Shown: positions 26,051 through 41,000 of the stretch, piece after piece
Layout: each line of letters begins with the position of its first letter
Position numbering within the stretch: the first letter of the stretch is position 1
Source of the DNA: Molanna angustata
Taxonomy: Eukaryota; Arthropoda; Insecta; Trichoptera; Molannidae
Reading direction: 5' to 3'
Length of the DNA stretch: 64,000 nt
Assembly: GCA_963576475.1 (NCBI GenBank)
Contig: OY754970.1
Span: 25,355,091 to 25,419,090 of the forward strand
Notes under the pieces: model-generated
Databases searched by the model: none
Told to the model about the DNA's origin: nothing
The model's input: the letters and a program-made list of their open reading frames with translations, nothing else
Program-made: the position numbers and the translations under genes

Positions 26051-29000
26051 ACGAACGAACGAACGAACGAACGAACGAACAAACAAACAAACAAACAAAC
26101 AATCAAACAAACAAACAAACAAACAAACAAACAAACAAACAAACAAACAACCATACATACAAACAAACAAACAAACAAAAAAATAATATACGCGTCAACA
26201 GCATGCATGTTATGTATGTCATATCGAAAATTAATCGTCTTTAATGTAGTGTATTTGTCATTTTTTTCATTAATTTATTTTAGTAATTAATAAATAATTT
26301 GACAGAGTATCAATATCTGATATCAGAAAATGATTTCTTTCGTAAAAATTATAAACAAATAATTTAGAAAACTCATTTAAAACCGAACCGTCAATGGTTT
26401 CTTGTTATTTTTTTAATTCAGAAACGTATAGAAAGATCCCAGAGTTAATACAGCAAAGAGAGCAAATAATTATTGTTAGTTGTATTACGGAAAATGCAAG
26501 ACATTTTCTCGTAAATTCAATTTGTTGGATACGTTTTACGTCTACGTCTTGCGGTTCGATTAAGGAACCAAGTGAAAAGATGTAAATTCAATCTTTATTC
26601 CAATCAACAAATCTTGTGTTCAATTGGTTTTTACAATAGTAAGGAGTATCAGAAAATATGTGATTTTCCCATAAGCTGTGAAATTTCTAAATACTTTCAT
26701 GTTAGCAATCTCTTTTGTGGCATTAATGGAATCGTTTTAACGCTGTCAAATTCATCTACATTGCGTAGAATATTATAATAAAAGGAGTAGGTTGTGGCCA
26801 ACGCTAAACTCCTCACTACCAAGTAACTCTACAAAGTATTCAAACTTTATATGGAATATTTTATCATTATAAAAACTTGATACCATTTTATAAAAATGAT
26901 GTGTTTCCCGATGATAGAGTATTTGATAAATTGTGATGAAACTTTCAGAATGCAATCTCAGCATAATATTAGTTGATTATCTGATAGTATATTTTGTGAA
27001 ATTACTTTTGATTTACATAATTTATTATGAAAACTAGACAATCCTTCAATGCCATTTTATGAAAGTGATGTGCTTTTTTATTAAAATCAAAATAAAAATG
27101 AACACTTTCTTGCACCCTGCGCAAGTAGCGAGTTTCTTGCCGTATGGCAATTTCTTCCAACTAACCAGTGTTTCCAGCCCAGAGAAGCAATATTTGCGTG
27201 AGAAATGAATTTAAATAAATTTCTCTTCTGCTGGGAATTGAACCCAGGACGACCACACAGAAACCGAACGGCTTACCAACTATGCCACGGCGGTCGAATT
27301 TGAAAATAAAAAAATATAAAAATTTAATTTCCTGAGCTTGGGGTCACTTTGAAATATTTAACAGTTAAAAAAATTGAGAAGCACTATTTAGATATCATTC
27401 GAAATCTAATGGGTCCAAGCGAGTATAAGATATACAAATTGCCAGTATAAGATATACAATCTGCCACCACCCAACTAAAAATTAAATTATTAAAACTTCA
27501 AGATTTCAGATTTGAAAAAAATAATCTGTTAAAATAAGTCCGTCTGTCGGCCAAGCAATTACTGCGAAAATAACTATATTTTAAATTTAAAATTAAAATT
27601 TATTTCATTACTTTTTATGAATATAACATAATAACAAAAACCAAATTATTATAATTATTATTATTATATTTAGCTCATTCTTTCGTCATTAAGAAAATAC
27701 TCCTGTGTGACTGAGTTTATTTCGCACTGTTTTCATGAATCTTCTTCTTCTTCTTCTTTACCCACAACTATTGATATAATAATGATATTAATAATATGTG
27801 TTTTTATTGTATACAGCTCTGCATGAAGCTAGGATGGAAGCCTGCGAAGACAGCTTGGGATATTTTGCCCCTGGTACTCTCAGCTAACGGAAAGGATCCA
27901 GATTTCTTCGAGATCCCGACAGATCTTGTCATAGAAATAGAGTTCAGTCATCCCAAGTGAGTGGTTCAATTTATTTTATTTAAAAGTGATTTAGAATCGT
28001 TAGAGATTTCTTAAGAAGAATAAACTCTTTTGAACCAACTCGTAGTTAGCAAAGGTGCCACATTTTAAGGTTATAAAGATCTGCATAGAAGACAACGAAG
28101 TTATATAAATTTCAAAAAAGGTACCTACTGTAATGTTATTTATGAAGCCATACGGATGCAAATTTTTTTCAGCTTACCAAGATAACACCTCATAACACAT
28201 TTTCACCCACTACACATTTACATCCCAGTATGTTATTACTTATGTACATGAATTGGTTTGCCACAAGTAATTGACACTAAGTAGGGATAGTTTAACAGTT
28301 ATATATTAAGCTTACTCATCGTAATATTTTAACTAGTGATGTTTGTGTGCAGTTTAATTATGTAAATAAAAAAAATAACTAATGCTGTTATAGCTTCTTT
28401 GTGAAATTCGGCAGTTATAAAAAATACAACTGAATGTTTTAAGCTTTGTACATTAGATGTAGGTGACAGATCAGTATTTCGTCAGTGAAATTGATCCCGT
28501 TCACGGCTTGACTTTTAATAACCAAGATTATAAATATGTTCTCGTCATGAAATTATTATTATAAGAAACAGCATTGAAATAAAATATGAACAGATAATTT
28601 AATACGAGAAACACTATACCTCTGATTGAATTTCAACAAACCTTCCGTTTACACCTTTATACCCATTTTTTTATTAATTTTATTTCAGGAGTTGGTAGAT
28701 TCGTATCATGAGACATTTTATGATATTGATTTGAAAACACATTTTATTAATAAAAAAATCGTAGTGCCATTTTTAAATTTATCGTAAGACGTTGTGAGAT
28801 TAATAGCATTCATTCATACAATACTCTAGGCCCATAAAAAATTAGGTTACCTAGAAAAGTATGCTTTTACACCCATTTCTTTAACTTCACATGTCTCATG
28901 ATTTTTCACAAACTCTCCGACCAGTTAGAGCTCTGAAACACTCTTAATTTGTGTATTCCCGATGACAATGCATGTTTACAGCTTGATATGCAGTTGAAAT

Positions 29001-32000
29001 GAGATTGTTAAGAGGACATAACGCTAAATCTAGTGAGTTAAAACATGATATTTATATTAAAACCGCCTGATGCACTATGAAGTTACGCGTTAGTAAGAGT
29101 AACTATCGCGTGCGTTAAGAAAGGTTCATACGTGATTTAAATTATCGGAAACCCAAATTTGTAGATTTTTCGCATTAGAACAAACCTTACACGAAAAAAA
29201 TACCCACTTGAAAGGTACAAAGGTACGATGACGACAGCTATGTGCTCTAAGAGCATGCTCTTTGAGTTGCTCGGCTGTCGTAGGTTGGAACATGTATCGT
29301 TTTATGTACCTATATTAAAATTACCAAATACTGAACTCGTCAACCTCAGATAATCCTTGAGGTTGACGAGTTCAGTATTTGGTAAGTTTCGGTGGTTGAC
29401 TATATACATACATACCATCACGCCATATCCCTTACGGGGTAAGCAGAGAGAACCGAGCGCCATACTCCTCTATTTTTGCACACATTCCTAGCTTCCTTTA
29501 CATCCATGCATCATCTCATACATGCTCGTCGATTATTCAAGCTTCTTATATTTCCTTCTTTCAAAATATCATTCACATGGTCATGCCATACCTTTCCGGG
29601 GCGGCCCCAGAAAGGTATGACTATATGTTATATTAAAAATGTCATTATATATAAAAGTAAATTAATAAATAAAAATTCAACTTTATCGGTCATTCACTTT
29701 GATTTTATGCACTCTTTTAGTATATATAAGATTTGTTTCTCTACGACACATAGTTTTAGAGTAATTTCAAAAAATTCTGTAAATAAGGATATTTTTAATA
29801 TCTCTTTTAGGAGAATTTAGGCTGAAATTTAAAATTGTGTTACGAAAATTCACTAGAAAAATGTTGAAAACATATTTGAGGGATTTAATTTGAAATTGGG
29901 GTGTTTAGGTTTATATGCCCCCTTAAGTAGAATCTGTAATATATCTACTAATGTATCGATGTATGACAGGGTGAGATATGAGAACATAATGAAAAAAAGG
30001 TAAGATTAAGAAAGATTTTTTTTTAATTGAATATGTCTTTGTTAAAGAAGTACATTATACATCTTCCTACGTTCCCTAAAATAAGCAAATAAATGATTGT
30101 GCTATAAGGTGAACGAAATCGGTCGAGGCAGGATTCGAACTCGCGATCACTGGATTAGTAGCCCAGCGCGCTAACCGCTCTGCCATCGACCCATCTGTCA
30201 TTAATTGAATGAAAGTGAACACATTGAGATGGTTTGGCCACATGAGTAGAATGAATGAGGAACACTCGACGAAGAAAATTTACAGTGCGGGCTGGAATAG
30301 AATGAGAGGTCGGGACTGCGCAAGAAAGGGATGGCACAACCATGAGAATGATATTCTGAAAGACAGCAATGAAAGAAACGCGAACATTAAACGAACATTC
30401 ATGCATGAGGATATAATTGAGAGAATGAAAGTTAACACGTGGAGATGATTAGTCCACATGGAAAGAATAAATGACGATCGCCTGATGAAGAAAATGTACA
30501 TTGCGGACAAGAATGGAATAAGAGGTCGGTGCCGCCCATGAAAGGAATGGCACGGCCATGTGAACTATATTCTGAAAGGGATGGCACGGCCATGTGAACT
30601 ATATTCTGAAAGGGATGGCACGGCCATGTGAACTATATTCTGAAAGGGATGGCACGGCCATGTGAACTATATTCTGAAAGATGGATATATAAGAATCATG
30701 AAAAACAGATGGACATGTATGAGACGATGCATGAATGTTGAAGAGGCGATGAATGTGTGCCAAGATTGAAAAGTGTGGCGTTCGGTTCTCTCGTGATGGT
30801 ATGTATGTAACTATGTACAATATCCCTTTCATTTACATATACATATCAGAACCACGGAAGGAATAACAAATTTATGAATTATTTGTATTGGGTAATAGGG
30901 TGTTTGAGTAGGTCATAATATTTTAATAATAATACTATGCTAATCAATAGGTTCGGTTATCCTTTACATGAATGTTATTATCCTTAATGGAAATCTACTC
31001 CTCATAAATATTTATAATTAAAATTTGCCATAAGACTTAGCACTAAAGGGAATTGAATATAACATTATTGAGATATCATCATAAAATGATCAATTTTCTA
31101 CTTGAAGAAATATATGTCAGTATGATATTACATTATATTATATTATACTAAAACTTCACCTACACTTGTCGAATTATTTTACTTTAATATCCTTTAAAGA
31201 AAAATGATGTAGAATAATGAAATGTGATTTTCATTTACACATTAACAGTAAATTAATATTGTCATGATGCTTAATTTGTTTATTTCGTCGACGGACATTT
31301 CACAATTAAGAAAAACAAAATAATAATAAATGTTTCTGAATTTTTTTAAAACATTTATAATTAGAATAAAACTTACTAACCTATAAAATCAATATTTAAT
31401 GGAATTTCTTAAGTTATTCGCTTTTCAATTAATAATAATACTTTGAGTGTTCAATTTAAAAGTGTTCAAGTCTTTCAAGACCCTTGGTCAAGATCAAGAC
31501 TTTTTCAACTGCTTGTTGGAGAGAATTTATTTCTTTTAACACATCGACAAAGTTTCAAGCCAGGATCCGCGACATTTTGAATGGCCAGGTCTATATTTTT
31601 CATGTTTATTCACTTTGAAGTCAAAAAACACCAAAGGGGCTTCGAGCATATATGTTCTATATATGGATGAATACAGAATTCGCAGTAGAACATTTAGTGT
31701 GTCTGAGTAGAAAAAAACTTAAAAATTTTGATCCGCTTGATTCACTAAACCTAAAATTAAAAAAAATATATAGAAAATGTTAGGCCTACATAACTTTTAT
31801 AGTCAGAATTAAGAATTTGTGTTTCAGAGAGGGGTTATCAACTTTTGAATTTTTACTTTATTTTTTCATATATCTCAAAAACCATATAAGCTAAAACTCT
31901 GTAAATTGGTATACATATAGACAAATACGAAATCTCAAATTAATTTTTTCAATAAAATTCCAGTTTTCTAATATTTGTTTTACTAAGTAAAACATTTTAT

Positions 32001-35000
32001 ATGATGAATTTATGTGTTAAACTGCCTATATTTCCAAAGTTTTTAATAATATTGAAAAAAGCCGCAACACCTCAACTAGATAATTTAATTTGCTATAAAA
32101 ACTATTAACATTGTAGTAGTACATCTCAAACTTTTTTAAAGAATTTTGATAAAAATTGAAATTTGTGACGACATCGTTTCATACAATTTGTAAGGCAGTA
32201 AATACTACACAATATTTCACTCATTAGTTTGACACCTACTTTTTGTACAAACATGCATCACACCAGTTTTCATATTCTGGGTAGGAAAAACAGACCTACA
32301 TGTTTATTATAGAAAACAAAATATCTTATAATATTTATTAATTTGTGTTTGAGTGTTTATAGTTTGGTACGTATTTTTCAATGTTGCATACTATCGCCAT
32401 CGACAGTTGGATCTAATGTGTTTCATACAACTAGTTATATTTATCAACATTTTTCTATAGAAACTCTCGTCACATATATATTATGTGAAAATTCTTTGAT
32501 ACCTACCAAACAAAATGATTCGTTTTCAAAGAAATCAATCGATGAATAGTAAATGAATGTTGGCACCTACCCTCAACCCGTGTATTCGACAAAGAATAAG
32601 ATAAGTACATATAAAGTGAATTCTTCTAAGAATCTTTGCAGCCTACCGAGTCTCGCCTTCAACAAAGTATTTCAACAATTTTCATTTGATTGCTTTTATA
32701 TTAAAGCTTTCTTTCTCTTTTGATGGTGTATATATGCTGAACGCTTGTGTGAATGATATTCTCAATCGCAAGAGAAGACTGTTTTCCTCTGTTTGACCGG
32801 AGGAGTGAAAAGAAATAAATCTTTGTCTACTTTATACACACTTTTATTTTACTTCACGTGTCTGTCCGTACTGGAATTATTCAATTGGTTTTTAACTAAC
32901 TTCAGAACCAACTTGGTTCATTTGATATTTTGATAAAATTGAACAATTTTGTGTATCTGAACTTGAATTGTGACTATTATTCAGGCATTATATTGTTATT
33001 AGATATGTTTTGAATATTTTTAAATAGGTGTGCGGCGAATAGGTACATATTCTGTCGCAAGTATATTTTGTTGTCATGCAGTTTGCACTAGGACGAGGTC
33101 AATAACCTACCAAAAGATCGACAACAATACAAATTTCAAGAGGTACTTATCGAGGGAAGAACGTTCGAGATCCACCATGGAAAATAACCCGGCATGTACT
33201 TATTAAACTAAACCCCCGCCCCCCCCCGATGGTATAAAAGGCTAGATAGCGCACAATATTTTATCGAATTACTATCATCTCCGTGAAAGCTTACATTTCA
33301 AAATTGCTTGATTTTATATTTTTTTCTTAAATTAATGCGAAAGTTGATATTGTGAATATACTCATTTATTTTAATACAAATATGTAAGTTATCAGCCTTT
33401 CTATTTGTCTCTCTATCTGTGAGATTCTTTACTACTTATTTATATTTAAAAGTAAAGTTAACTATTCCAAAAGCTTTTAATTAATAGCTTCAATATAATA
33501 TAGCGACATACTACATTAATACCCCCACTAGGCTAAAGGTGTTTCAATTCAAAACTCACTTAATGGATATATAGAATTGTAATTTTTACTTATTGCTCAG
33601 TAAACATGCATTCGTTGTTAGAAAACTCTCATCCGATATTAAAACGAGTGGGTTGTGGCCAACGCTAAATTCCTCACTAACAAGTCACTACATAAAGTAT
33701 TCAAATTTTGTATGGAAAATTTTCAGCATTTTTTCAGCAGAAATGAGTTTGTGCGATATCGGCAAAAGAAACAGATTGGACAAGATGTAAAGTTTGTAGG
33801 GAGTGGACTTACTGTACCAGCTGTCTTCTTCCTTTTCTCTGTCGCGTAGTTCTTCCCTCTATTCTTCATTGGTTCAACATATGATTCACCAATTGTCTGT
33901 AGTATAAATATGTATACGTGCGAATGCCGTGAACGTTTTTGAGATTTTTATATTAATTTTCACACGGCGCTTGCACAACACGAGTGGTGTATTGGAGACG
34001 CGTATTTGCGAGACTGAAGAACGTGGCTAGCTCGCGCGCGGACAGATGCGAGATTGTTGTTGCCACGTTCAGGTATGGATGTAGGTATGAAGAGGTTTAG
34101 GTATGTCAGGAATGTGAGGATAGGTACAAATAGTAAGTATCTGTCATCTGCGCCAACAGAGTTTGTTCAATTTTTTTTTTAATTTAAATATTTTATTATG
34201 AATACTTGATAATTCTTCAACACCATTTTATGAAAGTGATGTGCCTTTGAAAATAAAAATTTCAAATTTGGGGCACATTAAAATGTTTGACTTCCAAAAA
34301 AACGAGAAGCACTATTCAGATATCGCTCAAAATCTAATGCTGTCTAAGGGAGTATTAGATATATGTACATATTTGAAATTTTTTAAAAATATTGAATGTT
34401 TACTTTAGTCTATAATTGATAAAATATAATAAACACGCCGTACATAGCATACAGTACATAGCACACAGCACGCAGCACACAGCACATAGCACACACACAG
34501 ATACATTGTGATGAAAATATCTGAATACAATCTCAGCTTGATACTAGTTGATAATCTGCAATTAAAAAAATAGCCTTAAAAATTTCGAAATCATAACTCA
34601 CTACTATATCCCCATGGGTTAGTGAGGAATAAAAAGTAGATTGGTCAGTTATGAAGGGTTCAAGTCTTCACATAATAAGTTATCTAGATTGACCATAAAA
34701 AGAAAAAGTTTCTAGTTTGATTCATTTGATTTAATCAAGTTAGAAACTTTTGATAACATTGAACAATTTTGTATTTCACGCAAACTTAGTGAATGTGTTT
34801 TAGTAGTATATCGTTTCACAATAGATTATGCAATATGCATGTTCTGTATATGAATTAATCTTTATTTATTACAACTTTGTTTGACATTTTATATATATTT
34901 GACATTGGCAGTATGAATATAAATTTAATAATCTACGTGAACTATTTTTTTTATTCTTCATTTCAACGTGAAGAAAACTTCGAAAAATGTCTCGATTTAT

Positions 35001-38000
35001 TTTATTTTGTTATATCTATAATAAAAAGTAAAGACTTTTTGATTCTACATTAATTTAATTGAGCGCGATAGGCCTATTTCGCCTTGTTAGGGCATTAACT
35101 AGCTTATTTAATGCCCTAACAAGGCCCTATTTTATTTTGCTTGTTATCAATATGTATTGCACATTTTCAAACGCTGTAACAGAATTTTTTTTAGTCTTCG
35201 AATATACCTAATAACATTAGTCATAAATTATCATTACATTATTATTATTTGGACAGAAGTGTTGAATCAAAGGCAATAATTTTATAATTTCTACACAAAG
35301 TGTTTTTTTTTCTTTTTATATTTCATATAAATTTATTTGTTATTATTATTTTTTTTCTTCTCATTTTCTTTGTGTATATAATCTTTATTCTGTAAAATAT
35401 TTTTCTCCTTCTGTAACATTTAATATAAATTTTGTATGTTAAAATATGGTTTGTATGGCAATACACCCCCCTGCTCACAGACTGAAAAAAAAATTATTAC
35501 TATTATGTACACTCTTTTGCAGCGTGTGTAAGTGTTGATTTTACTGCTAAATTGGGAACTAATTTTAAAACAAATTTCTCCCCTGCGGGGAAATCAAATC
35601 TATTTTGAATCTTCAACAATATAAATATAAATTATTGTCATAACATATCAATAAATCGAAATAAAGCCATTTATTGTTCATTTAATATTTGAGTTAGGAT
35701 TTATTCAAATAAAAAATGTTGCTGATGTAACGACTGATAAATTCTATTTAAAATGTGATTAAATGATACGGTATCATTGAAAGTTTCTGTTGAAGTTTGA
35801 CAAATTACAAAGGGTTAAAGATGAATTTTACTCCCAAGAGGAACAAATGTCAAAAACTACACGTGGACAGGTAGCTGAAGTACATACTGATTTATAATTG
35901 TATAATTGATGGACGAATTCAAAAGACCACGCAAACTATCGTTTAATCATTAGATAGGATGTTTTGGACGAGAATTTATATATTTAAATATATAGTGTAA
36001 AATAGAGTCGATTACTCACATAACTGTTACTCTTTTTGTCATAGTGTTGTTAACTTATTATTTATATTAATTTCATTATTTTGAAAATATATTTGGTCCT
36101 ATCCCTAAATACCTACTTGTTTTATTAAAATGACCTTGCTATGTGACTTTTTATATTAAAATATTATTTTAAAATACATATCATTTATCAACACTCATAA
36201 AAATGAAATTTCTTATGCTTTTTAGAAAATCATGTAGGATATGTTGATGTAGGAAATTACATGTAAAAACACGTGAAAATATTCACAAAATTACTTAAAA
36301 TTAGAATTATTTAAACTTAAAATTTACTAAATAATCAATAATATCCGCATCCGCAGCAATAATATTGTATCCGCAGATTTAAAATGGGAGCATCATATTA
36401 TTAAAATTGTTAAGAAAAAACTCCCTTATTTACTGCATCAGAAAAGCTTTCCAGAAAATCACACCAGACTTAATGTTAAAAATATATAAAGCATTTGTTA
36501 GATCATTGTTGGAATATGGTTCCCAGATATGGAGTCCCTATTTTTCCAAGAACATTGACTTACTTGAGAGGGTCCAAAGACGTTTTACAAAAATTCCCAG
36601 AATTCTTCGCAACTTAACATACGAAGAAAGACTGTAAAACCGAAGAGAACGTGGAGGTCTTATTGAAACATTCAAAATATTATCAGGCCATTATGACTGT
36701 AAACACGAAAAATCTCTTTCAATATAGTCATAACACTAATTTTCATGGCCACAGCTTAAAACTTGTTAAAAGTATTTTCTCGACAAATCCTCGAGGACAT
36801 TTTCTTTCAAATAGAGTGGTGAATACTTGGAATAAACTGCCCCAACATGTTTTGGATGCTGAAAATGTTAATATTTTCAAGAATAGACTGGAATTTTTTT
36901 GGACACCCCAAAATAGTTGCAACATAATAATAAAATTCGACAGTGGATATAGGCACATCAGCCTTGGCTGTCTGCCTATAAATAAATAATAATATAAATT
37001 GGAGGGAAGACATTACAGAATATAAATATAACCGCATTCATTATATTCATATAAAGACAAATATTTGAATTCAAACTTAATGTAGGGCAAACTTTTAAGT
37101 AGCTAACGTATGATCTGGAAACTATCACGTTAACTGCGCGGACCATACATAAGCTAAAATACACTCAAAGGTCCACGGAATGACAAATGCCAGACGTAAG
37201 TCTAAGAGACAAATTAATAAATAAAGCATCAATGTACTCGGCATTATTGTAAAAATAAATAATGAGGCACCAAAAAAACTGAAAGTACTTATATATAATG
37301 CATATATCAAAAGCAAACTATCATACCTAATACCTTTCTGGGCAAATGGCAATAAGACAGGAATTCAAAAGCTCCAAAGAAAGCAAAACAGAATAATAAA
37401 CCAGAAATTCCTATATACAAAAGAAACTAAACAATTAAACATACAAAAGATGGCACAATAAGAAACATTAAAATTAATACATAAAATAAAAATGGGAAAA
37501 ATAGAAGACCCTGAACTAAGACTTACGCAAAGAATACAAATCCATAACTATAACACACGTACAAAAACATTACTTTGAAACTGAAAAAGCTACAAAAAAG
37601 ATTGGATACGAAAGAATAATGTGCAAAGGACTATGCGACTACAGAAAAATTGAAAACCATGAACGAAAAGGCATTCCATCGGGAGTTGAAAACAAGACTG
37701 TAGAACTGAACTAAAGTGTTGTTGCATATGACTATTATATTACAACTAATGTGTAAACTAAATATTATTGTCATGAGCCAAGTGGCTCCTTTAATAATTA
37801 TTTTAAATAAAAAAAAAAAAAAACGAGGAAATCAGACGCGAAACAAAAGTTGTCGATATCATGGGTCGAGTTGCAAAACTTAAATGGCAATGTGCGGGTC
37901 ATATGGCCAGTCAGGAAATGGACAGATGGGCACCCGGAATTGTGAAATGGAGACCGTGTGATATGAAAAGGGGAATAGAACTTAGAAGAGGTCTACATCC

Positions 38001-41000
38001 AGCAGTGGAAAGATGGCTGAAGAAAGAAGAAGCATTCAAGTTATATAATAGAATGAATTATTTGTTATTTCTGAATATTCAAAAAAACTTTACATTGCCC
38101 ATGATATAATCATTGAAAACAAATATATCAATTCATTTAACTTACTAATTATGACTTTATTTAAATGTAAACTCAGGCATCCAGGCGTATATTTTAATTT
38201 GTATTGTCTCTCGGGCAACTAACAGATACTATGTCAAATATTAATTTAATACACACCTAATACAAGTTGCCACATTCTGGATACTTACGATATTAATCGT
38301 CTCACAGATCCAGACTGTAAACACAATTAAAATCGGACCCAGGACCTTTGGATCAGCAGTCACATACCTAACTAACTGAGCCACGAAGGCCGACTTGTGA
38401 TACATCTAATATATAATAGAAACTTTTTTATTTTTTCTACAGCTTTGAATCTTGGTATAAATGTTATATGCAATATAAATAGGTATATTTATTCTTTTCA
38501 CAGCTATCCATGGTTTAAAGACTTGAATCTTCGCTGGTACGGGCTTCCCGCTGTGTCCAGTATGAGACTGGACTGCGGCGGAATTGAATTCACGGCGAAT
38601 GCTTTCAACGGATGGTACATGGCAACGGAAATAGGCTGCAGGAATATTTGTGATCCATACAGGCTGAACATGCTCGAGGTAGTGGAAACTTCATAACTAT
38701 ATTATATAAGTACATTACTTTAGGGAAATGTTAAATTTATGGTTCACCACTTTGTGTGTGAAACTGATTATCGTTGACAATTACCAAATGTCATCTTTCC
38801 GTTTCATTTAATTGTGACATTAAATTTTGTTGTGTACATTCCTAAATTGTTTATATTTAGATATGTAGGTACTTTACTATTCATTTAGAAACCCTTTTCC
38901 TTTAAAATTTTTTAAAATTTTTAATAAAAATTAAACTAAATTCCACTGTTTATTAAGACTACAACCTACAACCGGTTTCTACTTGAAAATGTGCTTAGCA
39001 CGAAACCGGTTGTAGGTTAAAGTCTTTATAAACAGTGGAATTAAGTTATAAACGTTTTTTATTTTTAATTTTTATTAAAAGAAATTTTAATGGAATTCCT
39101 TCAAGAACTTTCGATCAAAAAATTTAATTTAACCCTTTTCCTTTAGTTTTTGTTAACATATTTATAAAGTTTTTGGATTATTTTCCCCTTTTTAAACAAT
39201 AATACTAAATATTTATCCAACTGTCGATTTGTTCAGGAGAACTTTGTTCTCTTAACATATCGACAATGTATCAAGCCAGAATACGCGAGAATTGTATGGA
39301 GAGGCAGGGCCGGATAAACGTGTTTTTGCGCCCAGAGCAATATATTTTAAACCGCCCCCCCCCCCCTTCCTTCCCAAATGTTTGGAATTTTAATATTATA
39401 TTATGCAGTATAATTCAATATTATACAGTAAAAATCAAGATACCTACATAATATAAACCAAAGAACAAAAATAAATTATAATTCTACCTATTCCTATTCA
39501 TGTATGTAACGTATCCTGAGAAGTAGGCATTTTAAACTAAAACCTTAAGTCTTACAATTTTTAAAGTATTGGGTCTCATCACATAAACCGTTTTAAAGTA
39601 AAATATAATTTTAAAAGTCCTTTTAACTATCACAAATATTATGTAAATAAACTAAACTTAATAACTAATGTTAACACTATTTAATTTTATCATAAAAACT
39701 ATTTCTAATTAAATAAAAACTCAATATAACTATAAAATGCCAGTAAAAATTTAAAATCACACCAAACTTAAAATAAAAAAACAAATCGCTATTCTAATTA
39801 ACACAAAACACTAAATAAGTTCTTGGTATAATTAATACATAAATTAAAATTAATAAAACGAGGTATTTCGATGAATTTTACACAAAACAGCACACGAAAA
39901 CTCCAGTTGATTTCGACACACTTTGCCGACTAGTATTCCATCTAGTTGTATATATTAAAATCTATGGTCTATACTAGACTCGTAAAAAATATTGACACGA
40001 GTTAACACTTGACATCAGACAGAAGAGAGAGATAGAAACAATAATATATGAATAATTGAAAGAGTCAGGTGACGAGTCGGCGACCGAGGTCAAGAAAATA
40101 AGTAAGTATGTCGCTAAAGTCGAAAGGGAAAACTTCACTGAAATTTTCATAACATTTCTACAGAACATTGTTTCCCTTTTTTAGAAAACCTTGCTATTGG
40201 TTGTATACAGGTTCCGCATATTTAAAACGGCTTATGTAGTTTCATTAACAAGCAATAAGAGTTCTTAGTATAATTTATCATTAAAGTTACTATGGTGTGT
40301 AGCTTCTGGAATGTTTTCAAACATGCCGTTACCATCTCATATGAAATTCATTATGAACCGCCCGGGCGATTTCAGATAGGGGGGCGCTGGCTTCATTATG
40401 TAGATAATTTTTACACTTAAGCAAGTAAATTATTACAATGATTATGTGTGCGTGTGTGTGAATCGAATGTCGAGCAGCATAAACGTGTTGTTAGTATTTG
40501 GTAGGTAGGTATATGTTTACGAATAACACGGTAATAGACGGACAAGATCACCGCAGAATTTTAACATACACACCATCACGCCGTGTCCCTTTCGGGGAAG
40601 GCAGAGAGAACCGAGTGCCATACCTGGGGAATTTTTGATTTATATAATTAACATTTTAGGATTTTAAGCGCCCTTTTTAGACAAGCGCCCTGACTTCTTG
40701 TTCCGGATTGTTCTATGATTTATCCGGCCCTGTGGAGAGGTCTACTTTTTTCACGGCTTTTCCAACTTTGAAGTCAAAAAACACCAACTTAGAGGCTTCG
40801 CAGCATATATGTTCCATACACGGATTTACTCAGAATTCGGAGTAGAACATTTCGTGTGTCTGTGTGTGTGTGTGTCTGTGTGTGTGTCTGTGTGTCTGTG
40901 TGTGTGTCTGTGTGTGTGTGTGTCTGTGTGTCCGTCCCCCCCTTATAACTTTTGATCCGCTCAATTTACAGAGCCCAAAATTTCAGAATATATAAACAGT

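Larger units (their letters stand above)
32840..34760 (+). repeat. dispersed repeat F, interrupted copy
   Basis: Blocks such as TGAACAATTTTGTGTATCTG, CATGCATTCGTTGTTAGAAA and AGTAGATTGGTCAGTTATGA match 53167-53600 in order. The match breaks at 33644-34630, where a GTGGCCAAC-family element sits; the 53.5-kb copy runs CCGATATTAGAGAAAGTAGA without the insert. Confidence 0.6.

Noticed and set aside
25855..26208. Three overlapping - strand frames with FVCL and YLFI repeats
   Set aside because: They are translations of the (AAAT)n-(CGAA)n-(CAAA)n microsatellite.
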